Positions 24,576 through 32,349 of a stretch of 64,000 bases of DNA are shown in pieces. The notes beneath the pieces were generated by a model that saw only the letters and a program-made list of their open reading frames with translations, was not told the DNA's origin and made no database searches. The translations under genes were made by a program, and so were the position numbers. The stretch comes from Couchioplanes azureus (GTDB lineage: Bacteria > Actinomycetota > Actinomycetes > Mycobacteriales > Micromonosporaceae). Positions within the stretch are counted from its first letter, which is position 1. Each line of letters opens with the position of its first letter. The stretch covers positions 1 through 64,000 of the forward strand of contig NZ_BMQY01000005.1 in assembly GCF_014648355.1 (NCBI RefSeq), in the 5' to 3' direction.

Positions 24576-25165
24576 CCGCGCCCTCGCTGGTGGGGCAGGC
24601 TCATGACGCCGAACAGCCGCTGCCGTTCGTCGAGCCGTTCCCACCGCCGTTCGAGCGCCTCGGGCACCTCGTGGCCGGCCGTCCCGGCCAGGGCGGCGCG
24701 GGCGGCGTCGGCGAGCGCTCTCGGGTCGTGCACCAGGAAGGCCTCGGGCCCGCCGGGCACCGCGTCGGCGAGGCGGCGCAGCAGGTCGATCGCGGCGGCG
24801 CTCGCCTGCGCGCGGATGGCGACGAACTCGGCGACGCGGATCACCGCGGCCAGGGCGTTGGCCTGGGTGGCCGCCGGGGACACCAGGCGCCGCGCGGGCG
24901 GCCAGCCGGAGAGCGTGACCTGCCCGCGGGCCGCCGTCAGGTCGTGGTGCAGGGCCGGGCAGATCCGGTACGCGGCGAGCGCATGCGGATCGTAGTGCCG
25001 TTCCTCGTCGCGCAGCACGGCGGCGAGACCGGACATGGACAGGTCGCCGTCGAACAGGGCGGTGTGCACGTCCACGACGAGGCGGGCGGGCGCCGGGACC
25101 CCGAGGAGCAGCAGCGCGTGCCGGGCCTGCTCGCGAACGCCCGGCAGCGTGGTCGAACTGATCAT
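24572..25165 (-). CDS. Unrecognised 197-residue protein, first gene of the nuclease operon
   Basis: No family was recognised. It is a soluble, mostly helical protein. It includes GVREQARHALLLLGVPAPARLVVDVHTALFDGDLSMSGLAAVLRDEE near the N-terminus, where VVDVHTALFDGD recalls a short acidic beta-strand end. Further on are YDPHALAAYRICPALHHDLTAARGQVTLSGW and a long C-terminal helical region (ALERRWERLDERQRLFGVMSLPHQ). Start ATG at 25165. The stop overlaps the GTG start of the nuclease gene (GTGA), and the nuclease in turn overlaps the third gene the same way, so all three products are probably made in fixed proportion and may form one complex. Confidence 0.65.
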   Translation of the reverse strand: MISSTTLPGVREQARHALLLLGVPAPARLVVDVHTALFDGDLSMSGLAAVLRDEERHYDPHALAAYRICPALHHDLTAARGQVTLSGWPPARRLVSPAATQANALAAVIRVAEFVAIRAQASAAAIDLLRRLADAVPGGPEAFLVHDPRALADAARAALAGTAGHEVPEALERRWERLDERQRLFGVMSLPHQRGRG

Positions 25166-25320
25166 GGCGGGGGCTCCGTCAGTCGGGTCCTGGGCGGATC
25201 GACCTTAGATCTTCGTACGGTGGGCGGGCAATGTCCGGATGTCCGACGGCGTTTCACCCCGGGGAGGCGAATAAACCCCGCATATCAGACGGAGAGCGAC
25301 CGGCGCGCTACGTTCGAAGC

Positions 25321-25605
25321 ATGCCGAAGGCCATCTGGAATGACGAGATCATCGCCGAGAGCGACGACATCGTGGTAGTCGAGGGCAACACCTACTTCCC
25401 GCGCGCCTCCGTGCGCGAGGACGTGTTGCGCCCCTCCGACACGCACACCGTCTGCCCGTGGAAGGGCAAGGCCTCCTATTACACGCTGGAGTCCGGCGAC
25501 CACGTCACCCAGGACGCCGTGTGGTACTACCCGGACCCCAAGCCGGACGCCAAGGCGGTCCGGGACCGGGTGGCGTTCTGGAAGGGCGTCAAGGTCGAAG
25601 CCTGA
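25321..25605 (+). CDS. DUF427-domain protein
   Basis: A 94-residue protein that is a complete, single DUF427 domain. It reads MPKAIWNDEIIAESDDIVVVEGNTYFPRASVREDVLRPSDTHTVCPWKGKASYYTL, then the WYYPDPKPDAKAVRDRVAFWKGV ending. The fold is a small beta-sandwich, and the single Cys in TVCPWKG is conserved in the family. The family is common in actinobacteria and its biochemical role is unknown. Start ATG at 25321. It is divergent from the nuclease operon (155-base spacer) and followed 6 bases later by a strong hairpin. Confidence 0.88.
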   Translation: MPKAIWNDEIIAESDDIVVVEGNTYFPRASVREDVLRPSDTHTVCPWKGKASYYTLESGDHVTQDAVWYYPDPKPDAKAVRDRVAFWKGVKVEA

Positions 25606-25611
25606 GAAAGC

Positions 25612-25641
25612 GGCCGGCGCGGACCTGAGCCCGCGCCGGCC
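25612..25641. terminator. Bidirectional hairpin terminator
   Basis: Perfect 11-base arms (GGCCGGCGCGG at 25612-25622 and its complement at 25631-25641) surround an 8-base loop. The hairpin lies in the 43-base gap between two convergent genes, so it can end both transcripts. Confidence 0.75.
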
Positions 25642-25648
25642 ACCGGCC

Positions 25649-26044
25649 CTATCCGATCCTGGGGTGCGCCTCCTCGATGGCGGGCACCTCGAGGTAGTCC
25701 AGCAGGTCCCGCTGCTCGGCGGGGTCGAGCGTGGCGAACGCCTCGTACGCCGAGGCCCGGGCGTGCGGCGTCTCCGCCGCCAGCAGCGCGATGATCGCCG
25801 ACCAGGCCAGCGAGACCCGGTCGAAGAGCCGCGCCTGGCGCAGCGACGTCAGCCGGCTCAGCATCGCGACCTTGGTCGCGGCGTCGTCGTCGTGCGGTAC
25901 CCGGTCGCAGAGCTCGAAGAGCGCCTTCCCCCGGTACGGATGCTCCGCCTCGACCATGCGCGCCAGCTCGGCGTTGTCCATGCGCTCGACGGCGGGCGCC
26001 GGCCCGCGCCGCGGCAGGTGCGGCCGCGAATCGTCAGCGTGCAC
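25649..26044 (-). CDS. Unrecognised 131-residue protein, divergent from the FxSxx locus
   Basis: No family was recognised. The protein is helical and cytoplasmic. After a Pro/Arg-rich N-terminus come MDNAELARMVEAEHPYRGKALFELCDRVPHDDDAATKVAMLSRLTSLRQARLFDRVSLAWSAIIALLAAETPHARASAYEAFATLDPAEQRDLLDYL, which looks like a short stack of helix pairs of HEAT type. Start GTG at 26044, with an in-frame Met at the MDNAEL position as an alternative. It overlaps the upstream 68-residue gene by 11 bases, so they form a two-gene unit. It runs away from the FxSxx precursor gene; a role in that system is possible but unproven. Confidence 0.62.
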   Translation of the reverse strand: MHADDSRPHLPRRGPAPAVERMDNAELARMVEAEHPYRGKALFELCDRVPHDDDAATKVAMLSRLTSLRQARLFDRVSLAWSAIIALLAAETPHARASAYEAFATLDPAEQRDLLDYLEVPAIEEAHPRIG

Positions 26045-26240
26045 GGCTGTCCCGCCCGCTCTCGAACCCGACCCCGGGTGTCTGGTGCGGCAGCGTCGGC
26101 CGGCTCTGGAAGGTGGGGAACGGCGGCGCCGGCATCACCGGCGACTCGGGCGCGTCATCGGCGCCGCCCTCGTCGGTCACTTCGTCCTCGGCGGGCTCCT
26201 GCACCCGCTCTCCCGTCTCCCCGGCGTTACGCCCCAGCAC
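26034..26240 (-). CDS. Small acidic/proline-rich protein (68 residues)
   Basis: A short gene supported by a textbook GGAGGA ribosome site 7 bases before its GTG start at 26240. The product has an acidic N-terminal half (ETGERVQEPAEDEVTDEGGADD) and a Pro-rich C-terminal half (MPAPPFPTFQSRPTLPHQTPGVGFES) with no Cys. This two-part layout resembles a leader plus core, so a modified peptide is conceivable, but no maturation enzyme for it is recognised and it may simply be a disordered partner of the next gene, which it overlaps by 11 bases. The divergent 171-base spacer to the FxSxx precursor includes a small dyad (CCGCC/GGCGG at 26352-26368). Confidence 0.6.
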   Translation of the reverse strand: MLGRNAGETGERVQEPAEDEVTDEGGADDAPESPVMPAPPFPTFQSRPTLPHQTPGVGFESGRDSRAR

Positions 26241-26411
26241 TGTTTGTCCTCCGTTGCCGACTTTCGCGGTGTTGGCGTCCTATGAGATCACGCCGCGGCA
26301 ACCTGGGCGACCCCGCTCGCGGACACGCCCGGACATCACCCGACCCGACGACCGCCGTAATGTGGCGGCAATACATCGATCGGTGCAGGGAAACACGAAG
26401 GTAGGCGAGAC

Positions 26412-26618
26412 GTGAACGGGCGCGCGAGCACCACCGGTGCGACACCGGAGTGGCGGTCGGCGATGATCGACGTCTCGGACCTGTCGCTGGCCGACCTCGC
26501 GGCGACCACCGAATCGGACTTGCCGGACGAAAGCCCCCTGGCGTACTGCCTGCGGCGACTCGCCGACGACCTCGCCCGTCCGGGTGAGCCGATCGCCGGG
26601 TTCAACTCGGCCCTGTAG
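26412..26618 (+). CDS. FxSxx-COOH type RiPP precursor peptide
   Basis: A 68-residue peptide ending in IAGFNSAL, which fits the C-terminal F-x-S-x-x rule of FxSxx-COOH precursors (Phe-Asn-Ser-Ala-Leu at the terminus). The leader has the typical block WRSAMIDVSDLSLADLAATTESDL followed by SPLAYCLRRLADDLARP. The GTG at 26412 has an AGGCGA ribosome site; an ATG at the MIDVSDL position is a possible shorter start. In the known family a radical SAM/SPASM enzyme cross-links the Phe to form a cyclophane, and an HExxH enzyme hydroxylates. Here the HExxH gene starts only 9 bases downstream, but no radical SAM gene is present within the window. Confidence 0.82.
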   Translation: MNGRASTTGATPEWRSAMIDVSDLSLADLAATTESDLPDESPLAYCLRRLADDLARPGEPIAGFNSAL

Positions 26619-26627
26619 GCACGTCTG

Positions 26628-28091
26628 GTGACAGGCTTCACCGCGCTGTCGGCCGCGCTGCCACACCGGCTCAGCGACACCGCGCTCACCGCCCTCGGCG
26701 CCGGGCGGCCGGACCGGGCGGCCCTCGACGAGCTGCGCCGCGCCCAGCTGAGCCGCCATCTGCTGCTGCTCCGCGAGATCGCCGCGACGGCGCGTACGGA
26801 TGACTTCGCCGCCCTGGCCGCCGCCGAGCGCGCGGCCCCCGGCCGGGTCCGCGACCTGCTGGCCCGGCCGCTCTTCGGGGTGTGGGCGGCCGGCTGCCTG
26901 GGCGCCCTGCGCGCCGGCGCCGCACCGGAGCGGGCCGGCGTCGGCCACCTCAGCGACCTCGCGGCCGGCGCGCTGACGCCGCATCCCCGGCGCGATCCGG
27001 GCCGGCAGCTCACCGCCGAGCACGACGGGCTGGGCATCTCGGTACGGCTGGAGGACCGCGACCCGCTGCGGGAAGGGCTCGGCCTGCCGCCCACGCCGCC
27101 GCTCGCCCCGGACGAGCTCGCCCGCTGGCAGGAGTCGTTCGCCGCCGCGTGGCGGCTGCTCGTCGAACGGGTACGCCCGGACGCCGAGGCGCTCACCGCG
27201 GTCCTCGACACCGTGATCCCGGTACGCGCCGACCCGGCCGCCCGGGGCATCAGCGCGACCTCGGCCGACGCGTTCGGGGCGGTCGCCATCTCGGAGCCGG
27301 CCGACCCGGCCGCCTTCGCCGTCGGGCTGCTGCACGAGGCCCAGCACAGCATCCTCAACGCGGTGCTGTACCTCTTCGACCTGCTCGAGGCCCCGGACGC
27401 CCTGGGCTACTCGCCGTGGCGCGACGATCCCCGGCCCGCCTCCGGCATCCTGCACGGCGCGTACGCGTACCTGGCGGTCACCCGCTTCTGGCGCACCCTG
27501 CCGGACGACCCGCTGGCCCGGTTCGAGTTCGCCCGCTGGCGCGCCGCCGTGGCAGCGGCGGCGGACGGGCTGCCGGACCTGACCCCGGCGGGCGAGCGGT
27601 TCGTCGGCGCCCTGCGCGCCGAGGTCCGGCCCTGGCTCGACGAGCCGGTGCCGCCGCGGATCCGGCGCCTCGCCGAGGGTGCCAACCGGGACCACCACCT
27701 GCGCTGGCGCCTGCGCAACCTGCACGTCGAGCCGGCGGACCGGACCTACCTGGCCACCGCGTGGCGGCGCGGCGAGCGGCCGCCCGCGGTCACGCCGGTG
27801 CTGCGCCGGGCGCCGCGGCGGGCCCTGGAGATCAGTCCGCGCCTCGACCTGACCCACCGCCTGCTGCGCGGGCTGCCGCTGGAGGGCTCGGCGGGAGACG
27901 TCGCGTACGTGCGCGGGGACGAGGCGACGGCGCTCAGCGCGTACCGGAGGAATCCGGGTGACCGGGCCGCCTGGGCCGGGATGCTGCTGACCAGCGGCCT
28001 GCCGGCCGCGCCGGAGCTCGCGGCCGCGGCCTACGACGAGTTGCGGGGTGAGGATTCCGACCCGCTGGCGATCATCCGCTGGCTTTCCTAA
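26628..28091 (+). CDS. HExxH-type protein of the FxSxx-COOH system (putative peptide beta-hydroxylase)
   Basis: A 487-residue protein of the HEXXH-motif family that accompanies FxSxx peptides. The motif is HEAQH at residues 236-240, preceded by the FGAVAISEPADPAAFAVGLL core. It is followed by the long helix SILNAVLYLFDLLEAPDALGYSPWRDDPRPASGILHGAYAYLAVTRFW, which carries a further conserved His-containing segment (ILHGAYAY). Family members are now described as alpha-ketoglutarate-dependent peptide beta-hydroxylases, not proteases. In many genomes this domain is fused to the radical SAM enzyme FxsB; here it stands alone. Start GTG at 26628. It probably shares a transcript with the precursor, and a GGDEF-EAL gene follows after 46 bases. 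Confidence 0.82.
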   Translation: MTGFTALSAALPHRLSDTALTALGAGRPDRAALDELRRAQLSRHLLLLREIAATARTDDFAALAAAERAAPGRVRDLLARPLFGVWAAGCLGALRAGAAPERAGVGHLSDLAAGALTPHPRRDPGRQLTAEHDGLGISVRLEDRDPLREGLGLPPTPPLAPDELARWQESFAAAWRLLVERVRPDAEALTAVLDTVIPVRADPAARGISATSADAFGAVAISEPADPAAFAVGLLHEAQHSILNAVLYLFDLLEAPDALGYSPWRDDPRPASGILHGAYAYLAVTRFWRTLPDDPLARFEFARWRAAVAAAADGLPDLTPAGERFVGALRAEVRPWLDEPVPPRIRRLAEGANRDHHLRWRLRNLHVEPADRTYLATAWRRGERPPAVTPVLRRAPRRALEISPRLDLTHRLLRGLPLEGSAGDVAYVRGDEATALSAYRRNPGDRAAWAGMLLTSGLPAAPELAAAAYDELRGEDSDPLAIIRWLS

Positions 28092-28137
28092 AGTCCCCCG
28101 GCGCCGGGCCGATCAAGCTGCCCGTGGGAGGTGAGTC

Positions 28138-29814
28138 ATGAGTCGGAGCGGCAAGACCATGGATCGCGCGCGTCGTTGCGTGGACGGCGCCATGATCTAC
28201 GCAGCCTTGCTGCTGCTCGCCTGGCCCCCGTTGCTCGAGGACGCGGGTGTCGCCGGCCGTGCCGCCGGGGTGGCCGCGGTGGCGGCCGCCGGCACCGCGG
28301 TGCTGCTGCTGACCCGCCGCGTGCCGCTGGTGCGCTACGTCCCGGTGGCCGTCGCGGTGCTCATGACCGGCTTCTGGTTCGGCCGGCACGGTGCGATCAG
28401 CCAGGGGCTGACCTGGCTCACCGTCGCGGTCGCCACGATCATCCTGGTCCGGCAGTTCCTCGGCGCGCGCTCCACCGAGAGCATCGTCCGCGACCTCACC
28501 CGGCAGCGTGCCCAGCTCGCCCGGCAGGCGTCCTGCGACCCGCTGACCGAGCTCGGCAACCGCAAGCTCTTCCTGGACCACGCCACCGACGCGCTGGCCG
28601 ACGCCGACGACACGATGACCGCCGTGATCCTGTTCGACCTGGACGGGTTCAAGGAGGTCAACGACACGTACGGGCACGCCACCGGCGACGAGCTGCTGCG
28701 TACGGCCGCCTCCCGGCTGCTCGCCAACGTCCGTACCAACGACACCGTCTCGCGTCTCGGCGGCGACGAGTTCGTGGTGCTGCTGCCCCGCCTGACCGAC
28801 GACCAGATCGCCGACACGGTGGCCAACCGCATCCTGATGGACCTGGCTCAGCCGCTGCTCATCGGCGACTACGTGCTGACCATCCCGGCGAGCGCGGGCA
28901 TCGCGATCACCCGGGGCAGCGGCCGGGCCGTCGACGAGGTCCTGCGCGAGGCGGACCTGGCGCTCTACCAGGCCAAGCAAGAGGGCAAGAACGTCGCCCG
29001 GCGCTTCGACCCGGCGCAGTTCGCCGCGGCCGAGGCCCGGCGCCGGGAGGAGGCGGACCTGCGCCGCGCCCTGGACGCCGGCGAGTTCGAGGTGCACTAC
29101 CAGCCCATCGTCGACCTCGAAGGCGAGCGTACGGTCGGCGTCGAGGCGCTGATCCGCTGGAACCACCCGGAGCGCGGCATGATCCCGCCCGTCGCCTTCC
29201 TGGACATCGCCGAGTCGCTCGGCCTGCTTCCCCGCCTCGGCGGCTGGGTGCTGGAGGAGGCGTGCCGGCAGGCCGCCATCTGGCAGCAGCAGAACCCCGG
29301 CTTCGAGCTCAACGTGAACCTGTCGGCGAGCCAGCTCGGCAACCCGAACCTGGTCGAAGAGGTACGCAGCGTGCTCGAGCGCACCGGCCTCCCGCCGTCG
29401 CTGCTCGTGCTGGAGCTGACCGAGTCCGTCGCGCTGGTCGACCTGGTCGAGTCGGCCCGGGTGCTGGGCGCGCTGAAGACCCTCGGGGTCCGGATCGCGC
29501 TGGACGACTTCGGCACCGGCTTCTCGTCGCTGAGCCACCTCGGCACCCTGCCCGTCGACGTCGTGAAGATCGACAAGTCGTTCGTGCAGGCGATGCAGGA
29601 GAACTCCTCCGGCGCGTCGGTGGCCGAGGCCGTGCTCCAGATCGCCCGTACCTTCAAGCTGGCGCCGGTCGCCGAGGGCGTCGAGGACGCCACCCAGGCG
29701 TCCCGGCTGCGCGAGCTGGAGTGTGCGCAGGCGCAGGGCTACCACTTCGCCCGGCCGATGCCGGCCGGCGACCTGACCGAGCTGCTGGCCCGCCAGTCCG
29801 CGATCGCCGGCTGA
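28138..29814 (+). CDS. Membrane-bound GGDEF-EAL protein (bifunctional cyclic di-GMP enzyme)
   Basis: A 558-residue protein. Residues about 15-115 hold three to four hydrophobic segments (YAALLLLAWPPLL, AGVAAVAAAGTAVLLL, YVPVAVAVLMTGFWFG, WLTVAVATIILV), an integral membrane sensor. The GGDEF domain follows with an intact RLGGDEF and the substrate site FDLDGFKEVNDTYGHATGDELL. The EAL domain is also intact: GVEALIRW, LNVNLS, LELTES, IALDDFGTGFSS, VKIDKSF and AEGVED. Both synthesis and breakdown of cyclic di-GMP are chemically possible. The ATG at 28138 has GGGAGG 7 bases upstream. It sits between two FxSxx-system genes on the strand of the hydroxylase gene. Confidence 0.92.
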   Translation: MSRSGKTMDRARRCVDGAMIYAALLLLAWPPLLEDAGVAGRAAGVAAVAAAGTAVLLLTRRVPLVRYVPVAVAVLMTGFWFGRHGAISQGLTWLTVAVATIILVRQFLGARSTESIVRDLTRQRAQLARQASCDPLTELGNRKLFLDHATDALADADDTMTAVILFDLDGFKEVNDTYGHATGDELLRTAASRLLANVRTNDTVSRLGGDEFVVLLPRLTDDQIADTVANRILMDLAQPLLIGDYVLTIPASAGIAITRGSGRAVDEVLREADLALYQAKQEGKNVARRFDPAQFAAAEARRREEADLRRALDAGEFEVHYQPIVDLEGERTVGVEALIRWNHPERGMIPPVAFLDIAESLGLLPRLGGWVLEEACRQAAIWQQQNPGFELNVNLSASQLGNPNLVEEVRSVLERTGLPPSLLVLELTESVALVDLVESARVLGALKTLGVRIALDDFGTGFSSLSHLGTLPVDVVKIDKSFVQAMQENSSGASVAEAVLQIARTFKLAPVAEGVEDATQASRLRELECAQAQGYHFARPMPAGDLTELLARQSAIAG

Positions 29815-29821
29815 GCGGTTC

Positions 29822-32245
29822 CTACAGCGGCGGAGGCTCGATCTCCGTCTCCAGCCGGACGCCGGACAGCGCCCGGGTGAGCGTCGGGTGGCCCTCGCCG
29901 TACGCCTTCTGCAGCTCCTCGACGGCGGCGTGGGCCGACTCGTCGTCGCCGGCGTCCAGCGCGACGTTGAACGCGCACGCCAGGGTGTCCGGGTGGTCGG
30001 CGCCGCGCACGCCGCGGGACCGGCTGAGGGTGTCCAGGGCGATCTCCCGGGCCCGCTGCCCCTCGCCCGTGGCGAACAGGTCGGCCGCCAGGCCGTTGGC
30101 GCAGCTCAAGGTGAACGGATGGTCGGGGCCGACGCTGCGCCGCAGGCCGCCGAGCGCCTCCTGGGCGATGGTGCGCGCCTCGGCGTGCCGCCCGGTGGCC
30201 CGGATCACGCCGGTCAGGTTGGCACCGGCGGCCAGGGTGAACGGGTGCTCGTCGCCGAGCACCGCGTGGTAGCGGGCGACGACCCGCTCCAGCAGCCGAT
30301 GCGCCTCGTCGAGATCTCCGGCGTCGTGGGCGCAGTTGGCCAGCGACACCATCGCCCCGAGCGTCTCGACGCTCAGGTCGCCGAACTTCTGCCGGTAGAG
30401 CTCCACGTTGGTGGCGGCCAGCGCCCAGGCTTCGGTACGCCCCGAGCGCCGCGCCGCCATCGCCGCGAAGCGCCCGGCCCACAGGGCCATCGGATGGTCG
30501 GCGCCCAGCGTGTCGAAGTGCCCGGCGACGGCGAGCAGCTCGCTCGCGCCCGCGTAGTCGCCGAGGCCGAAGAGGTCGAACGCCAGGGCCGCCCGCGACG
30601 ACAGCGTCTCCGGATGGCCGTCCACGAAGATCGTCTGCCGGTGCCGCAGCACCTGCTCGTCCAGCGCCCGGGCCCCCCGGAAGTCGCCGAGCAGGCGCAG
30701 GTCGGCCGCAAGGTTGTTGGCGCAGCGCAGCGCGGTCGGGAAACTCTCGCCGAACAGCCGCCGGTAGCGGACCAGGTTGTCCGCGTCGAGCTGCCGGGCC
30801 TGGCCGAAGTGCCCCTGCATGCGCAGGTCGGCGCCGACGCTGTTGGCGGTCGCCAGGGTGGTCTCGTCGTCCTCGCCGAGCGCCTCGCGCTGCGAACGGA
30901 GGGTCTGGGCGTTCAGGGCCCGGGCGTCGGCCGTACGCCCCACCGCCCGCAGCGCGTTCGCCAGGTGGAAGCTGGCGAGCAGCGTCTGCTCGTCGGTCTC
31001 GCCGAGGCTGTCCCGCCACCGGGTCACCGCCTGGGTGGCGAGGTCGCGGCTCGAGTCGTAGTCGCCGCGGGCGTACAGGAAGCGGACGCAGTTGACGACC
31101 AGCTGGCGGATCTCCTCCGACTCCCCGCCCAGGACGTCGGAGTGGACCAGGTGCGGGACGAGCGCGGCGTACCGCGGCCAGTGCGTCGGGTCGTCGGGAT
31201 CGCCCGGGTCGGCGGCGGCCAGCATCGCGCGCACCGAGCGCAGCTGGGCGGCGTGCCGCTCGGAGCTGAGCTGCTGGCCCAACATGCCGCGGACCATCGG
31301 GTGCACGATCAGGCTCTCGCCGGGCGGATCGAGATCGGCCAGGCCGTAGCGGCCGATCAGCCGGATCGCGGCCTTGAGCCGCCGCTCGATGCGCACCGTA
31401 CGGGCCAGCTCCGTCGAGACCAGACCGCGCGCCGCCCAGAGCAGCTCCCAGGAGACCGGCGCGCTGGCGAGGAAGGCGCTGAGCTCCAGCAGCTCGAACG
31501 CCGCCGGCGAGGCCTCGGCGAGCCCGTCGGCGGCCAGGCCCCAGGCGACCCGGATCGGCGTCGGGAACGCCAGCTCCGCCGCGCGGGCGTCGTAGCGGCG
31601 CAGGTATTCGCCGACGCCCCAGCCCGTCGCGGTGCGGACCGCGGCGGCCTGGTCGAGGGCCATCGGCACGTCGCCGAGGCGGGCGGCCAGCCGCTCGGCG
31701 TGCGCCGCGGTCAGCTCGGGGTTGCGGCGGCGCAGGAAGTCCACGCTGTCCGTACGGTCGAACACCGGGACCGGCACGGCCTGCGCCACCTCCGAGGCCC
31801 ATCGGGGATTGCGCGAGGTGACGAGCACGTGTCCGGCGCCGCTGGGCAGGTAGGGCTTGATGTCCTCGGGCCGGTTGGCGTTCTCGAAGACGACGAGCCA
31901 GTTGCGGTACGGCTCCCCCCGGCTCAGCGCGTCCCGCACCGCCCCGAGCGTGCGGTTGATGTCGCGGGCCTCGGGCAGCTTGAGCTCGCTCGCCAGCCCG
32001 ACCAGCGCGGCCCGCATCCCGGCGGTCTGCTCCGCGGGGATCCACCAGACGAGCTCGTACGTGTCGGCGTAGCGGTAGGCGTATTCCACGGCGAGCTGGG
32101 TACGTCCCGTTCCACCGAGTTGGTGATCGGCGGAAGGCAACAGCACGACCGGTCCGTTGCCGAGGAGTCCACGGATGTCGGTGAGGAGTTCCTCGCGCCC
32201 GACGAAACGCGGATTGCGCGGCGGCAGACCGCCCCGGATCGGCAC
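29822..32245 (-). CDS. fxsT: FxSxx-COOH system NB-ARC / tetratricopeptide repeat protein
   Basis: An 807-residue STAND-type protein. The N-terminus reads NPRFVGREELLTDIRGLLGNGPVVLL, then LGGTGRTQLAVEYAYRYADTYELVWWIPAE, the signature of the TPR protein that accompanies FxSxx-COOH precursors. NB-ARC pieces follow (WLVVFENANRPED, GHVLVTSRNPRW, VPMALDQAAA). Residues about 370-800 are TPR repeats of the ETLxxxNxLAxxLxxxGxxxxA type. The P-loop lysine is Arg (GGTGRT, residues 44-49), so nucleotide hydrolysis may be reduced or lost. The GTG at 32245 has GGGGGAGG upstream. It faces the GGDEF-EAL gene tail to tail, 8 bases apart. A sensing or scaffold role is typical of the fold. Confidence 0.83.
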   Translation of the reverse strand: MPIRGGLPPRNPRFVGREELLTDIRGLLGNGPVVLLPSADHQLGGTGRTQLAVEYAYRYADTYELVWWIPAEQTAGMRAALVGLASELKLPEARDINRTLGAVRDALSRGEPYRNWLVVFENANRPEDIKPYLPSGAGHVLVTSRNPRWASEVAQAVPVPVFDRTDSVDFLRRRNPELTAAHAERLAARLGDVPMALDQAAAVRTATGWGVGEYLRRYDARAAELAFPTPIRVAWGLAADGLAEASPAAFELLELSAFLASAPVSWELLWAARGLVSTELARTVRIERRLKAAIRLIGRYGLADLDPPGESLIVHPMVRGMLGQQLSSERHAAQLRSVRAMLAAADPGDPDDPTHWPRYAALVPHLVHSDVLGGESEEIRQLVVNCVRFLYARGDYDSSRDLATQAVTRWRDSLGETDEQTLLASFHLANALRAVGRTADARALNAQTLRSQREALGEDDETTLATANSVGADLRMQGHFGQARQLDADNLVRYRRLFGESFPTALRCANNLAADLRLLGDFRGARALDEQVLRHRQTIFVDGHPETLSSRAALAFDLFGLGDYAGASELLAVAGHFDTLGADHPMALWAGRFAAMAARRSGRTEAWALAATNVELYRQKFGDLSVETLGAMVSLANCAHDAGDLDEAHRLLERVVARYHAVLGDEHPFTLAAGANLTGVIRATGRHAEARTIAQEALGGLRRSVGPDHPFTLSCANGLAADLFATGEGQRAREIALDTLSRSRGVRGADHPDTLACAFNVALDAGDDESAHAAVEELQKAYGEGHPTLTRALSGVRLETEIEPPPL

Positions 32246-32349
32246 GCCGCCCCTCCCCCACTGGTGACCTAGGACTCTACTGTGATGCTGCCGATTACCG
32301 TACGTGGAATCATCGCCACTGCGGAAGCTGCACCGATGGAAGGCCCCCT

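Noticed and set aside
26628..28091. Zinc metalloprotease because of the HExxH motif
   Set aside because: The surrounding sequence and the adjacent FxSxx precursor match the peptide-modifying HExxH family; there is no third zinc ligand pattern of a protease and no signal peptide.
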